64,000 bases of DNA from Rhabditoides inermis (lineage: Eukaryota; Nematoda; Chromadorea; Rhabditida; Rhabditidae). Made by a program: the position numbers and the translations under genes. The notes under the pieces are model-generated. The model saw nothing but the letters and a program-made list of their open reading frames with translations, was not told the DNA's origin and made no database searches. Location: positions 1,422,001-1,486,000 of the forward strand of contig CAWZYM010000172.1 of NCBI GenBank assembly GCA_963966185.1, in the 5' to 3' direction. This document shows, piece by piece, positions 11,109 to 20,746 of the stretch (position 1 is its first letter; every line of letters begins with the position of its first letter).

Positions 11109-11497
11109 AAGTGACAATTTCACTGAAAAATGATATTATACTGATGAAAAGTTAATGGAAACATCAAAAAACATATAGTAACCCTGAAAAGTAGAACTTT
11201 TTTCATGATTTTAAACTATTTTTTGCCCCAAAAAATAGTTGATTTTGAATGCCTTGTGGGTGAAAAGTGAGGTTACATCACAATTGAGTGTCTAAAACGT
11301 CTTGAATGACGGGAATTTTGAAGAAATTTTTTGAAATGAAATTCAGTTTCTAGCATAAAATTAAGTCGTAGAAACCGATAAACACATCCCCAAGTGAAAC
11401 GCATCTCGAGTTCAATAGTTATAGCCAGAATTCGTAAAGCGCGCCAGTTCAAAATTCAATTTTTTTTCCGATTGCGGATCAATAAAATTGTCACTTT
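11109..11497. mobile_element. Mariner-type MITE flanked by TA
   Basis: Perfect 12-bp terminal inverted repeats, AAGTGACAATTT (11109-11120) and AAATTGTCACTT (11486-11497), are each flanked by TA (11107-11108 and 11498-11499). That is the TA target duplication expected of Tc1/mariner-mobilised elements. The 389-bp interior has no coding capacity. Its right half recurs, diverged, at about 34792-34955 inside an intron of the VWA gene. Confidence 0.65.
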
Positions 11498-11579
11498 AAT
11501 CTTGATCAGCAGAAGAGATTAGGGTTTCCATGACACGCAAAATTTATTTGTTTCGTGAAACGTTATGTGAATCAGGATA

Positions 11580-11800
11580 ATGAAACGTACACTTCGAAGT
11601 GAGTGGCTTCGATTCTCACGGGATTTGTTTGAGCTTAGCCAGGAAGGTCGGAGCATCCAGGTACAAGGACGAAGAAAACACCAGGTTACTGTAAAAGTAA
11701 GGGTTACTGTACTCTTGATATTATGTTATCCTTTCGTTTTGTGTGAGGTGCTGAAATGTGTGCCCGGCGCACCACCGCTCGCTATAGGCGCTGTAAACGG
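11580..11800 (+). repeat. Dispersed repeat immediately upstream of a tRNA-Ser copy
   Basis: About 220 bp beginning GAAACGTACACTTCGAAGTG is repeated at about 31131-31352. In both places it leads directly into a tRNA-Ser(UGA)-like sequence on the same strand. The shared strings include AGGAAGGTCGGAGCATCCAG (first copy), CACCAGGTTACTGTAAAA and GTGTGCCCGGCGCACCACCG. The tRNA plus its 5' flank have therefore been copied as one unit. Confidence 0.6.
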
Positions 11801-11882
11801 GCAACGATGTCCGAGTGGTTAAGGAGTTGGACTTGAAATGCAATGGGCACTGCCCGCGTAGGTTCGAACCCTGCTCGTTGCG
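11801..11882 (+). tRNA. tRNA-Ser(UGA)-like gene, anticodon-stem mismatch
   Basis: An 82-nt tRNA with acceptor stem GCAACGA/TCGTTGC, D-arm CCGAGTGGTTAAGG, anticodon loop CTTGAAA (anticodon UGA, reads UCA), a long variable arm typical of serine tRNAs, T-arm GTTCGAACC and discriminator G. The A and B boxes are intact. The anticodon stem is TTGGA/TGCAA and has a G-G mismatch absent from the 40743-40824 copy. It may be a mildly damaged copy or a pseudogene. Confidence 0.75.
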
Positions 11883-12779
11883 TAACGTTTTGCACAATAG
11901 ATAATTGAGAGTAGACGTGTGTTTTTTTGGTTTCTTCTTTGTCACTAAATTTTGAACGTGACGAGAGCGAAAAAAATGTCTTCATCGAACACAGTGATAC
12001 AGTGTAAGAGTGTCTCATTAATCAGGTAAATCACATACAGAATCCGGCGGTATTGATATTCTATCAACCGTGTATTTTTCTATTACCTTATAATTCATTT
12101 ATGTTTTTTTCTAGTACGTTTCAAAAACGTCACACACGTGCTTATTCGCAACTTCAATCTAATTTCATTTTCCGTCCGTAGAGTAGACATTGTCTCATAT
12201 CCTAACTCATTCTTTTCGCGAGATCAATCCCCGTTTTCCTTTTATCCGTTTATGAGTGTGTTATATCCTCGATATTATCTTGAAAAGTGATTACATTGCT
12301 CGGCCGTGCATGAAATAAAAGTAGGAACACTTGTCCAGTAATAATCGCACTGGAAAGAGACTCGCTTTGTGTTTTGTCACTTGTGCTATGTCCAATATCT
12401 ATTAAAATAAAGTAATTTGTGTTCCTGAATGACAGACTTTTTCTTATTAATATTCTTGCATTCAATATACATGTCTGTCGCTCTTTCAACATACTCCGTA
12501 AAAAGTGTTTCAAATGTCTGGTTGATATTTGAAATGCTTTTTTCACAACGCACTTTGCGGAATGGTTTAATACTCGTTAGCTATCAGTCTGTGGAGGCAC
12601 ATGTGTGAAACTGTGAAGGAGAGAGTAATAGATCTCTCTCCCTACGATTTTCTTTCTCATATCCAACCAACTGCCGCAAAAATTGTATTCGGTTTTTAGC
12701 AGCAGCTGCTTGCAAAAAAAAAGCAAAAGGAACGGCGTGCTGTAGTCATGACGATTTCATAAATAGACTGCTTCTGGAA

Positions 12780-14792
12780 ATGATCTCGAACTTGATCGTC
12801 GATCAGATCTGGCCGAATGTGACCAGCTTGGCGCGATTCAACGACGAACTGTCTATGAGTGGGTGTTTTAGTGGTCATGATAAAGATACATACACGTTTT
12901 ATCATTGGTTTCAGACTACTTCATTTGGTTCGTGATGTTGTTTCGATCGTGGCAAATCTGTCTGCTCATTCATTTCTGGCTGATACAAAACAACTTTAAA
13001 AGAACATCCTTCTCTATTTTTGCTAAGGTAAAGTATGTTCTTGTTATTTTTACACTCCCTTTTCAGATTATTGGTTTCATGACAACCTTTGTTACAACGA
13101 TGAGCGTTGTAACGATAGTTCTCCATTGTTTATCGATTAGTCTTCCGCATATTCAGACTTTCAACATTATGTGAGTTCTCACCATCATTACTATAATATT
13201 ATTCTGGAAGATAGTTTGCCAGATTACGGTAGAAAATCGATCTACCCTATAGTCGCATTCGATCCAACTTCTAGTCGTGAGGAGACCCAAGCGCGCGCTT
13301 TCAAATGATATTATCGATCAAAGAAGCCGGCATGCGAATCAAAGAGGCCGCGCGACACTCGGCCATTTGCTCGCGCCGTCTGACTTCTCTCGCTCGCAAA
13401 TGAGTTTAGCCAACTGACCCCGGCTGGCAATAGCAGAAACTATCCTCCAGGCGAAGACTATATGTCTCAATAAAATTGTTTCAGCAAGATCTGTTCTCAC
13501 AATATCGAGAGTGCGGGAACGCTGTCCGTATTCATTTATTTCCTGGTAGGATCAATATTTTTCATTTTACGATCATTTTACTTCATAAAAAGATCACGAT
13601 ATGATATGCATAAACGGTATGTGTTTATTTTGATTGTTTTGATTTCATTTATTTTGCTTAAGACGATTATTCTTTCTAATTTTGGTGTTTTCCATTATTT
13701 TCGCAGCTGTATCAGTTGCTCATCAATGTTTATTTCAAATGAATACGTATGTATCACTCGTTTTTCATATGACTACTGTTTCTCTGTCAGTATTACTGGT
13801 TTTGTTGGCAGTAATGGTAAGAACATCTCGAAAAAAAAAAACAAATAAAATGTTTTCAGCTTGACCGAAAACTTCGCAAAGTGAAAATTTGTGAAGATGA
13901 TCTCAATCATTCGGATTACTTGGAACACGCTACGAAACTAGACGCGAAAAGCTTTTCTTTTTTCTTCATTCCGCCAATGTTCGTCACAATGGTTCTGGCA
14001 GGTGAAACCACAGCTTTTCTTCTGTCATTCATTTTTCCACGATTTCATTTTATTTTGCCATTTTCACTTCAACTCAATGAAAAGTGAAAGTAAAGGTGAA
14101 AGGTGACTCTCGATTACAGAGAGTTTTGACCCATGAGTACTCTGCGGAAATGTGAATGTGAAATGTAAATGGCATTACAGCGGCTTCCCTGTTTAACGTG
14201 CTTCTCTTCTTCTTCCCCACCTGGGCCGTGTTCTACAAGTGGATCTCTCTGGAGTACGAGGACGCCCTCTTCCACCGCCCCCTATACTCTCCTCTCGACA
14301 GCCTCTACCCCGCGCCGGCTGACTACGTCCTCTCCTTCCTGCCATTCCCGCTGATGATGTCCATTGCGGCCATGCCCACTGTTAGGTGCGACTCTCATCG
14401 TATTTGGAATGTTTACTTTTGTCTTTCGAATGAGATAATAACAAATAAGGTGATAAAAGTGATATCAATAGTCACTGTATTTCAGGTCGGCCCGCGCGCC
14501 TCCGCGCAAACCCCCGCGCCCGTGGCAGTTCGAGGAAGAAGAGGAGAAGGAGAGAGGAAGAGTTGTGGAGCTGAACTATGAACAGCAAGGACAGGGACAA
14601 CAAGGCAACGGAACAGTGGTGCATCAAACGGTTGTGTGATCTCCTGTGCTCATTGTTGGTGCATGCTTCGCATAAACTGTGGTATCTGATTATGTTTTGA
14701 ATACCTCGCCACTATTTCAGGCGTTTAACGTTGTTCTTGGTGTGACGCAGCTCATTGGCGTCAGAAGAATAGTAAATAAATCTGTGATGTAG
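12780..14792 (+). CDS. Multi-pass membrane protein, unrecognised family (9 exons, ~381 aa)
   Basis: Nine exons join in a consistent frame: 12780-12858, 12915-13027, 13067-13170, 13485-13616, 13663-13816, 13860-14001, 14181-14385, 14486-14630 and 14721-14792. All introns are GT-AG and mostly 40-70 nt. Hydrophobic segments include WFVMLFRSWQICLLIHFWL, FMTTFVTTMSVVTIVL, LSVFIYFLVGSIFFIL, RLFFLILVFSIIFAAVSV, VSLSVLLVLLAVM, FFFIPPMFVTMVLA and ASLFNVLLFFFPTWAVF. That gives roughly 6-7 membrane spans. The C-terminus is charged and Gln/Gly-rich (KPPRPWQFEEEEEKERG). AATAAA overlaps the end. I do not recognise the family; a receptor or small transporter is possible but unsupported. The ATG at 12780 is the first in frame, but the frame stays open upstream, so an earlier exon may exist. 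Confidence 0.65.
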
Positions 14793-15900
14793 TTCCTTCC
14801 AGATGCAATTACTCGCGGTTACATCATAATTACCAATTACCTCCGCGTTCGAAAAACGCGTGATTCACAAGGACGGAAACGCGCAGGTATCGTCATAGAA
14901 ACCAACGGTCATTAAAGGACTGTTTCGATTTAGAACGTGCGCACTGTTCTTTTTTCTTTTTCACTTCTCATTTCCCGTCCCCGCGAGCGGTTGCTCCTTC
15001 TCGCTCTCCCTCGAATGACCACCCGACGACAATGAAAGTCACCGCCGCCGCCGCTCGGAGAAGAGTTTCTGTGGAGTATCGACTGATTCTCAAGTTGAGG
15101 CCGTTCACTGTGAGACAATAAGGCGACGCCAAATAAGCCTGTTGGGAGTGCACTAGTGGGCGAAGCGCGGATTCTCGATTGGAGGAAAAGAAGGTACAAA
15201 GCGAATACGAATTGAATACGAATACGGCGGCACCCGCTACCGGAAGAGAAGTACGTCGCTGTTATCGATCGCTATCTGGAGCCGTTCACTGTGAGACGAT
15301 AAGGTGACGCCAAATAAGCCTGTTGGGAGTGCACATAGTCGGTAACTCGCGGATTTTTGGATTTCGCAACTTAATGGTGATGAATGAATCGACCGGGAGC
15401 AAGTATGCAAATAGACGCGTGAAGTTCGAGAACGTTCGACGGTAGAGGCAACGTGGTCCATAAGGCTCACGCGATCGAGGATGGATCGAGGCCGCATACT
15501 CTATATGGAAGAAGAAAGAGGATTCTCTCAAAGATGCTTCCCACCGGATGAAGCTTTGCTATAGGAAGCAATACCCCCAAGGACCCATCCGGGGACAAAA
15601 CACAAAAATTTGTGCGTGTGTGTGTGTGTTTGTGTGTGTTCAGTTTTCAACTTGGATAGAGTGTACCAAAATATGTTGTGCTATATTGCCAAAATGACGA
15701 ATAGTTTTTGTATTTGTTTCGTTATTTTGTTTGTTTTTTTCATTTCATAAGCGTATTTCTTTCTTTCATTCAATGAACTCCGAGTATGATCTGTTTGCTA
15801 ATTGTCACTCTAAACTCTGTTGCCGATAGTCTTCACCGTCCTGTGTTGTCGTTTCCGTTTTGCTTGTTTGTTCTTATTTGTTATACACTTGTATTGTGTA
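14793..15900. other. Intergenic region with a 53-bp direct repeat
   Basis: I see no supported exon. A 53-bp sequence beginning CCGTTCACTGTGAGAC occurs at 15101-15153 and again at 15282-15334, almost identical and in the same orientation with a 181-bp period. A short (GT)n run lies at 15613-15641. Confidence 0.4.
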
Positions 15901-15938
15901 TTGTTATTGATTACGCATCTCTGGGCACAATGCTGATA

Positions 15939-16922
15939 GGAGAGCGGCGAGCGCACGTTCTGTGAACGTGGTGATCAAGCGCGGCCACGTCCCCCGATAC
16001 GACATCTCCAAGCAGTGCTGTCCGCAGTACAGGTTCGAAAAGCACGCCTCACATTCAGGTTGACTATATATCATTGTTTCGACTGAACGTTGTGTTTTAA
16101 GAAGGGAGGAAATCATTGCATTCAGTGTTCGATACTTTGTGAATATAAATATTATGGGGTTTCAACTAATGTTGTTGTCGACATTCGCTATAATTAATTT
16201 CAGTCAGTTAGCCGGTATGTGTTTCTATAGTTGTTGTGTGTTGATTGTTGTGGTTGTAGGCGGTTGGAGGAGGTGCGGTGGGGCAGAGCGGCGCCAGCGA
16301 CTCCCGCGAGTCATCAACCAGTACTACCTGGTTGATGTCCAGCACAACCCACGACCACTGCCCGCTCAAGATCAACCGGTCAGTGAACACTTTTCACTGA
16401 AAATGTGACTCGAACATAGGTTTCATGTATGACACGTGGCTTGCATAATTTTAATAGTGTTCGTGTCGTGTGACTTGTTATCCCTAACTTACAGTGAGAT
16501 GATCGCGACAACGAATGATCGCGACTACGATCAGCTCGTACGGCGTACGACGGCAAGAGGGGCATATAGACGAAGAGCAGCTGCTGATTGGAAGGGAGCG
16601 CATGGAGTTCGAGGTGAGGTGTGAGAAGAAACGATGAATAGTGGAAATAGGGAGGAACAGTTTAACCTTAAGAAATTGCTAAAGCGATTGTTTATAATTG
16701 AATCTGGCCGATACATTGGTGATTGGTGATGTTGAAATATCGATGATTTTGAATGTTGTGTTGCAGTGTCGGCGACGACGTCGCTCGTTGGATGTGATCG
16801 AATTCGTCGCGGAGAAGCTGGAGCTGCCGATGAAGCTGCCGACGCTGGCCCATAGACGCGCCCTCTTTTTCTATCTATGCCATCTTTCACTGTTTTTCCC
16901 AATTTACCTGTGCCATGTATGA
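15939..16922 (+). CDS. 3' part of an unrecognised gene
   Basis: Three terminal exons join in frame. The exon at 16260-16378 is Gly/Ser/Thr-rich (AVGGGAVGQSGASDSRESS). The exon at 16535-16613 has SYGVRRQEGHIDEEQLLIGR. The exon from 16767 to the TGA at 16920-16922 runs from an Arg-rich start into VIEFVAEKLELPMKLPTLAH and a hydrophobic tail. An upstream candidate exon at about 15939-16031 fits the phase (AQRP-like, Arg/Pro-rich) but is weak. No family is recognised. It could instead be the 3' end of the preceding gene, but that gene has its own stop and poly(A) signal. Confidence 0.4.
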
Positions 16923-17054
16923 TTGTTACAGTTCACGTTTGTTGTTTCCGAACAAATATTTGACAGTAATATTTGTTTATCAATGATGCAACAAGAAAAT
17001 AGAGCAAAAAAAAACGAGCTGCGGGTGGGGTGCAGGTGGGGCGCGGGCCGTCAA

Positions 17055-17500
17055 CTAGTCGTCAGCCACCCGCGTCCCACCCGCACGCTTTAGTAATTGT
17101 GATAAATGAGGACAAGGGCGACGCCTGTGAAGTAGAAAAAAAGTAGACAGTAGGTGAGCAGCCAAGGGGAGCACGCACACTGCAACACATACTAACGTGT
17201 CCTTCACGTAATGCAAAAGTGGAAAATCGAACTGGAAAATCCAGTGTTTCATTGGAAATATGGTTGTTTTCTTCAGTTACGTGTTAGATACACTCGTTCA
17301 GATCATGTCTGGTGTGCATGCATGCATCCTTGATTAGTGAACAGTGAATGAGCTCTAGCTTGGCGGTTGAACGCTCTACAAGTGATCTATTGTTCTATAA
17401 AATTAATTGTAGAGCTTCCGATCCTGACTCCAGACGGACTACTATGTATAACCCTGCAGCTCATCAGACACATGAGAGAGAGACAGAGAGAGAGAGAGAG

Positions 17501-17546
<46 letters not shown>

Positions 17547-19590
17547 CGCTCACATTTGGATCGTCGAACCTAATCATTCTATAGAAGGTCCCGATGAAAA
17601 CACACACGATTCCGAAGCAAACCCTGGAAGACTGGCATGAAACAGTGTGTTTCCAAAACACTCACCAAATCGCGGCAATCACGAGCAGCCCGAACACACA
17701 AGCGCAAGCTTCCAGAAATCCTCTCATATCTCCAATATCTTTAAGGAATATCATTACATACATCGTTTTCGTAACAAACTACATGTCAATTGTTCAAGCA
17801 AGAGTGTAACGCAGACATTACAAATACATGAACACCATGAACACCATATGTGGTGTGTACCTTACTTTGTAGAATACTTAGGGCCATCAATAGATACATT
17901 CCCATTACAATCAGCCAGTAGGGAATCTTAAAGTGTTTTCGACTTCGTTTGTTCGTTCTAACATACCAGAAAGTTAGCAGGGCAGCTCCCAACATTCACG
18001 GTCCCACAGATTATGATAAAGAACGAAAAGTGCTTCCAAAATTGCCGCAAATCTGATTGTTTACGAAAAATTAGTTTAAAAAACAGAAGTATAATATTTC
18101 AGCTTACCCCATTTTCTTAAGCGGCCATTCACGATCACCAGTATGGCGTAACTGAATGAGAAAAATCCAAATCTTTCCGCAGAAATTTTTTTCTTTCCAC
18201 TCAGTCGCACCGCAACCTGGATTTGTTTTCACCTGGATAAACATTTATAAGTGTTCCGCTACCTTTTCCGTTTGGACTGGAGTCGACAGTGTGGGCGCAG
18301 CAGTTGTCACAAGCACTTCATTGATAACTGCAGTAGGTCCATTCAAATCGTCACTTCCTTGATAACTTTGAAATCGAAGTTTCGCGATTGATAGTGAAAG
18401 TGCTAGGACGCCTAGAGAGACTGCCAGACTGGTCAGGTCTAAAATGGGAACAATGTCATTATCTAGATATAGTAAACTCACTCCAACGGAACTCTTGATA
18501 AGCCATAGCAAAAGTGCACAGAAAAGCAAACAGGGACACGCAGAGAAAGAAAGACGACGGTGCATTTGCAGTCTGAAAACACTCAAAGCAATTGTTGGCT
18601 GGTGTAATTAACAAACAAAAAAACGTATCACGAGTTTTGAAGGCTTAAAGGTACAGGGGCGTTTAGCATTACTAGTGTTCATCGAAATTCGCTATTGAGA
18701 ACTTGGCAAAACTCTTTCCACGTAGCGGGAATCGAACTGGCACAGTATGGTCTACAAACCGTGAGCGTTACCACAACACTACAACTGCATGTGTTGTAGA
18801 ACTCATATCGACGAGATGCGCACAGAGCTCAACTTTTCGATGAGCATTTTGGCGCGAAGTTTGAACTCGCCTTACCAATCGAACGTGCAGACTTTGTCCA
18901 AAAATAAATAAGCGCCACTGTGCGTTCAATCGACTAAAGTTGAAATTGCGGAACATACGTATCACAAACTTCTAAGAATATGTTTTGCAAAAATATATAC
19001 AACAACCAACAGCATTGTATTTTGCCAAGAAATCGTTGCAAAGCCAGTAGCTGCCAAGAGCCAGCCTGAAAATATCAGTGATAGTGCGAACACTACGCGG
19101 AGAATCAAAACAAGAAATGAATAGACCTACCAAGTAATCACAACGACTTGAGTGCGGTGAAATCCCAGAACGAGTCTATACCCAGTTATGAATGCTGCCA
19201 GAAAAGTTGGCATAAAGACCAGCCACAATGAGAACTGAATCAAGAATTAATCAATAAAGCGGGGATAAAAACCAATTACTTTATTGGTGAAAACTGTATC
19301 ACTAGATGCTGTAGTTTTATTAAGAGAGATTCATTTTCTGTACATACACCGAGTTGCCGGTGAAAACAATCTTCATTTCTATAGTTCAAAAAACGCCCAG
19401 AGAAACGGCCAGAAAGTGGCATTCTAATTGAACAAAACAATAAATCAATCGGTAATGGACTTACCATAGCGCTGGTCTGCAAGTACCATTGCTCAACGCC
19501 ATACATTAAAACAATCAAGTAGAGGGGACAGACCAATATCCAGTCACACAACGAATTTATGGCGTCGTATATTTTCGGTTGTCGCGGCAT
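17055..19590 (-). CDS. Multi-pass membrane protein gene, unrecognised (about 8 or more exons)
   Basis: It starts at ATG 19590 (MPRQPKIYDAINSLCDWILV, first exon 19465-19590). The next exon is 19131-19234 (FSLWLVFMPTFLAAFITGYR). Further hydrophobic exons lie near 19060-18960 (LLAATGFATISW), 18575-18490 (SSFFLCVSLFAFLCTFAM), 18440-18250 (LTSLAVSLGVLALSLSIAK), 18030-17960 (FFIIICGTVNVGSCPANFL), 17925-17865 (IPYWLIVMGMYLLMALSIL), 17780-17670 (FLEACACVFGLLVIAAIW), 17620-17555 (VCFGIVCVFIGTFYRMI) and 17234-17055. The W-x-V-F-x-P-T string loosely recalls TMEM185-type proteins, but I would not assign it. The phase between the second and third exons does not close cleanly, so there may be two adjacent genes or an unusual splice. 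Confidence 0.5.
17466..17547. repeat. GA microsatellite ending in a G-run
   Basis: An AGAGAG/AAAG tract followed by ten Gs, within the minus-strand membrane gene (probably intronic). Confidence 0.7.
18717..18925 (-). mobile_element. tRNA-derived SINE-like repeat
   Basis: On the minus strand, CAGTTCGATTCCC (B box, near 18724-18736) and TAGTGTTGTGGTAACGC (A-box-like, near 18762-18780) sit at tRNA-like spacing. The anticodon arm does not fold well, so this is not a functional tRNA. The string AAATAAGCGCCACTGTG nearby matches the end of the element at 2467-2807 apart from one base. It lies between exons of the minus-strand membrane gene. Confidence 0.4.
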
Positions 19591-20113
19591 CCTATCCTGA
19601 CAAAAACAAGGAACTTATGAATGAATCGACGGAAAGAGAAGCAAACTCTGTGAGAACTGAATGTGAGATTACGTGAGAAATGAACTGAATGTGATATCAC
19701 AGCACTTAAATAGCGTATTTCAAAAGTCTTATCAAGTTTTCCATTTCTTAATCTCAATCAATTTCTCAATCTCCATCAATTTCTCAATCTCAATTCATTT
19801 CTCAATTTCTCAAACCCATTTGATATCAGTGACTCACCCTACACTCCCCGGTTCTGTTATAAAAAATACTCGTACCTTTACATATTTTGCAATCACGAAC
19901 GTAAAAAAACGAATAAAAAATTAGTGTTGTTGTTGAACAAGTCACGCTATGTCACGACCCGGGCAGTGACGTCACGGCCGAATGGTCAAAGCTTGTGGTC
20001 GGGACAGTACACTGAGTTCACGAAATTATGCGTATGCAGACTAGAGACCTAATAGTAACAGGTAAACTACTTGTAAGAAGAAAAACCACAATGTAAGAAG
20101 GTGTTCCTTGCAG
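19591..20113. promoter_or_regulatory. Probable divergent promoter region
   Basis: This interval separates the start of the minus-strand membrane gene (19590) from the plus-strand exons at 20114-20622, so it should contain both promoters. It includes a short tandem repeat of AATTTCTCAATCTC-type units (19745-19815). No unambiguous TATA or initiator was identified. Confidence 0.35.
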
Positions 20114-20279
20114 TCAGTTGGTCGCTCTGCTGAATGGCTCCGTGTTGGTGCACGTCTCACCGGCAGTGGCCATGTTGGCACTCCTCCGAATGGCCCCATT
20201 CACACACACACGGGGGAGGAGGTGGGGACGAGGCAGGGATGGACTGGTCCCGCACTCCAAGCTGCTGCTGAGGCGAGTG

Positions 20280-20359
<80 letters not shown>

Positions 20360-20622
20360 ACGTGATAACACATATTTTTGAGTACGCTGCGCATTATCAC
20401 TGATGGAAGTACTCTTTTCAGACCGCCCCACCGTCGTACGAAGTGGCAATTCGAATGAAGCCTCTTCCCATCACATTGCCAGCAGGATTGGCGATTCAAA
20501 CACAGCCTGTTTCCTATGTGCCCATTCTACCGAGTTTCAGACCCGTTGATATGGTGCCGATAGAAGACGTCCATCCCAATGCAGTAGAGTATGGAGGCGT
20601 TTTTTGGCAAATAAAGTTGTGA
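20114..20622 (+). CDS. 3' exons of a small membrane protein with a PPSY motif
   Basis: Two exons join in phase. The exon 20114-20276 contains a hydrophobic stretch (SVLVHVSPAVAMLALLRM) followed by Arg-rich sequence (RGRRWGRGR). The exon 20422-20622 begins TAPPSYEVAIRMKPLPITLP and ends at TGA with an overlapping AATAAA. PPxY motifs in short cytoplasmic tails are bound by WW-domain proteins such as NEDD4-type ligases, so a membrane adaptor is a reasonable inference. The intron between them holds a 77-bp (CT)n tract. The first exon(s) were not found. It is convergent with the VWA gene, 125 bp away. Confidence 0.5.
20281..20357. repeat. (CT)38 microsatellite
   Basis: A pure CT dinucleotide run of about 77 bp inside the intron between 20276 and 20422. 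Confidence 0.95.
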
Positions 20623-20746
20623 TCTCTGTGTTGGAGAGTGACTTTCAGCAAATGAGGTTCGTTTCGTAGTTTCGTAGTTACCGCTGTCGTATGTGCAGTG
20701 TATGTACACCTATTATATTATCGAATTTTATGAAATGAAAATGGCA

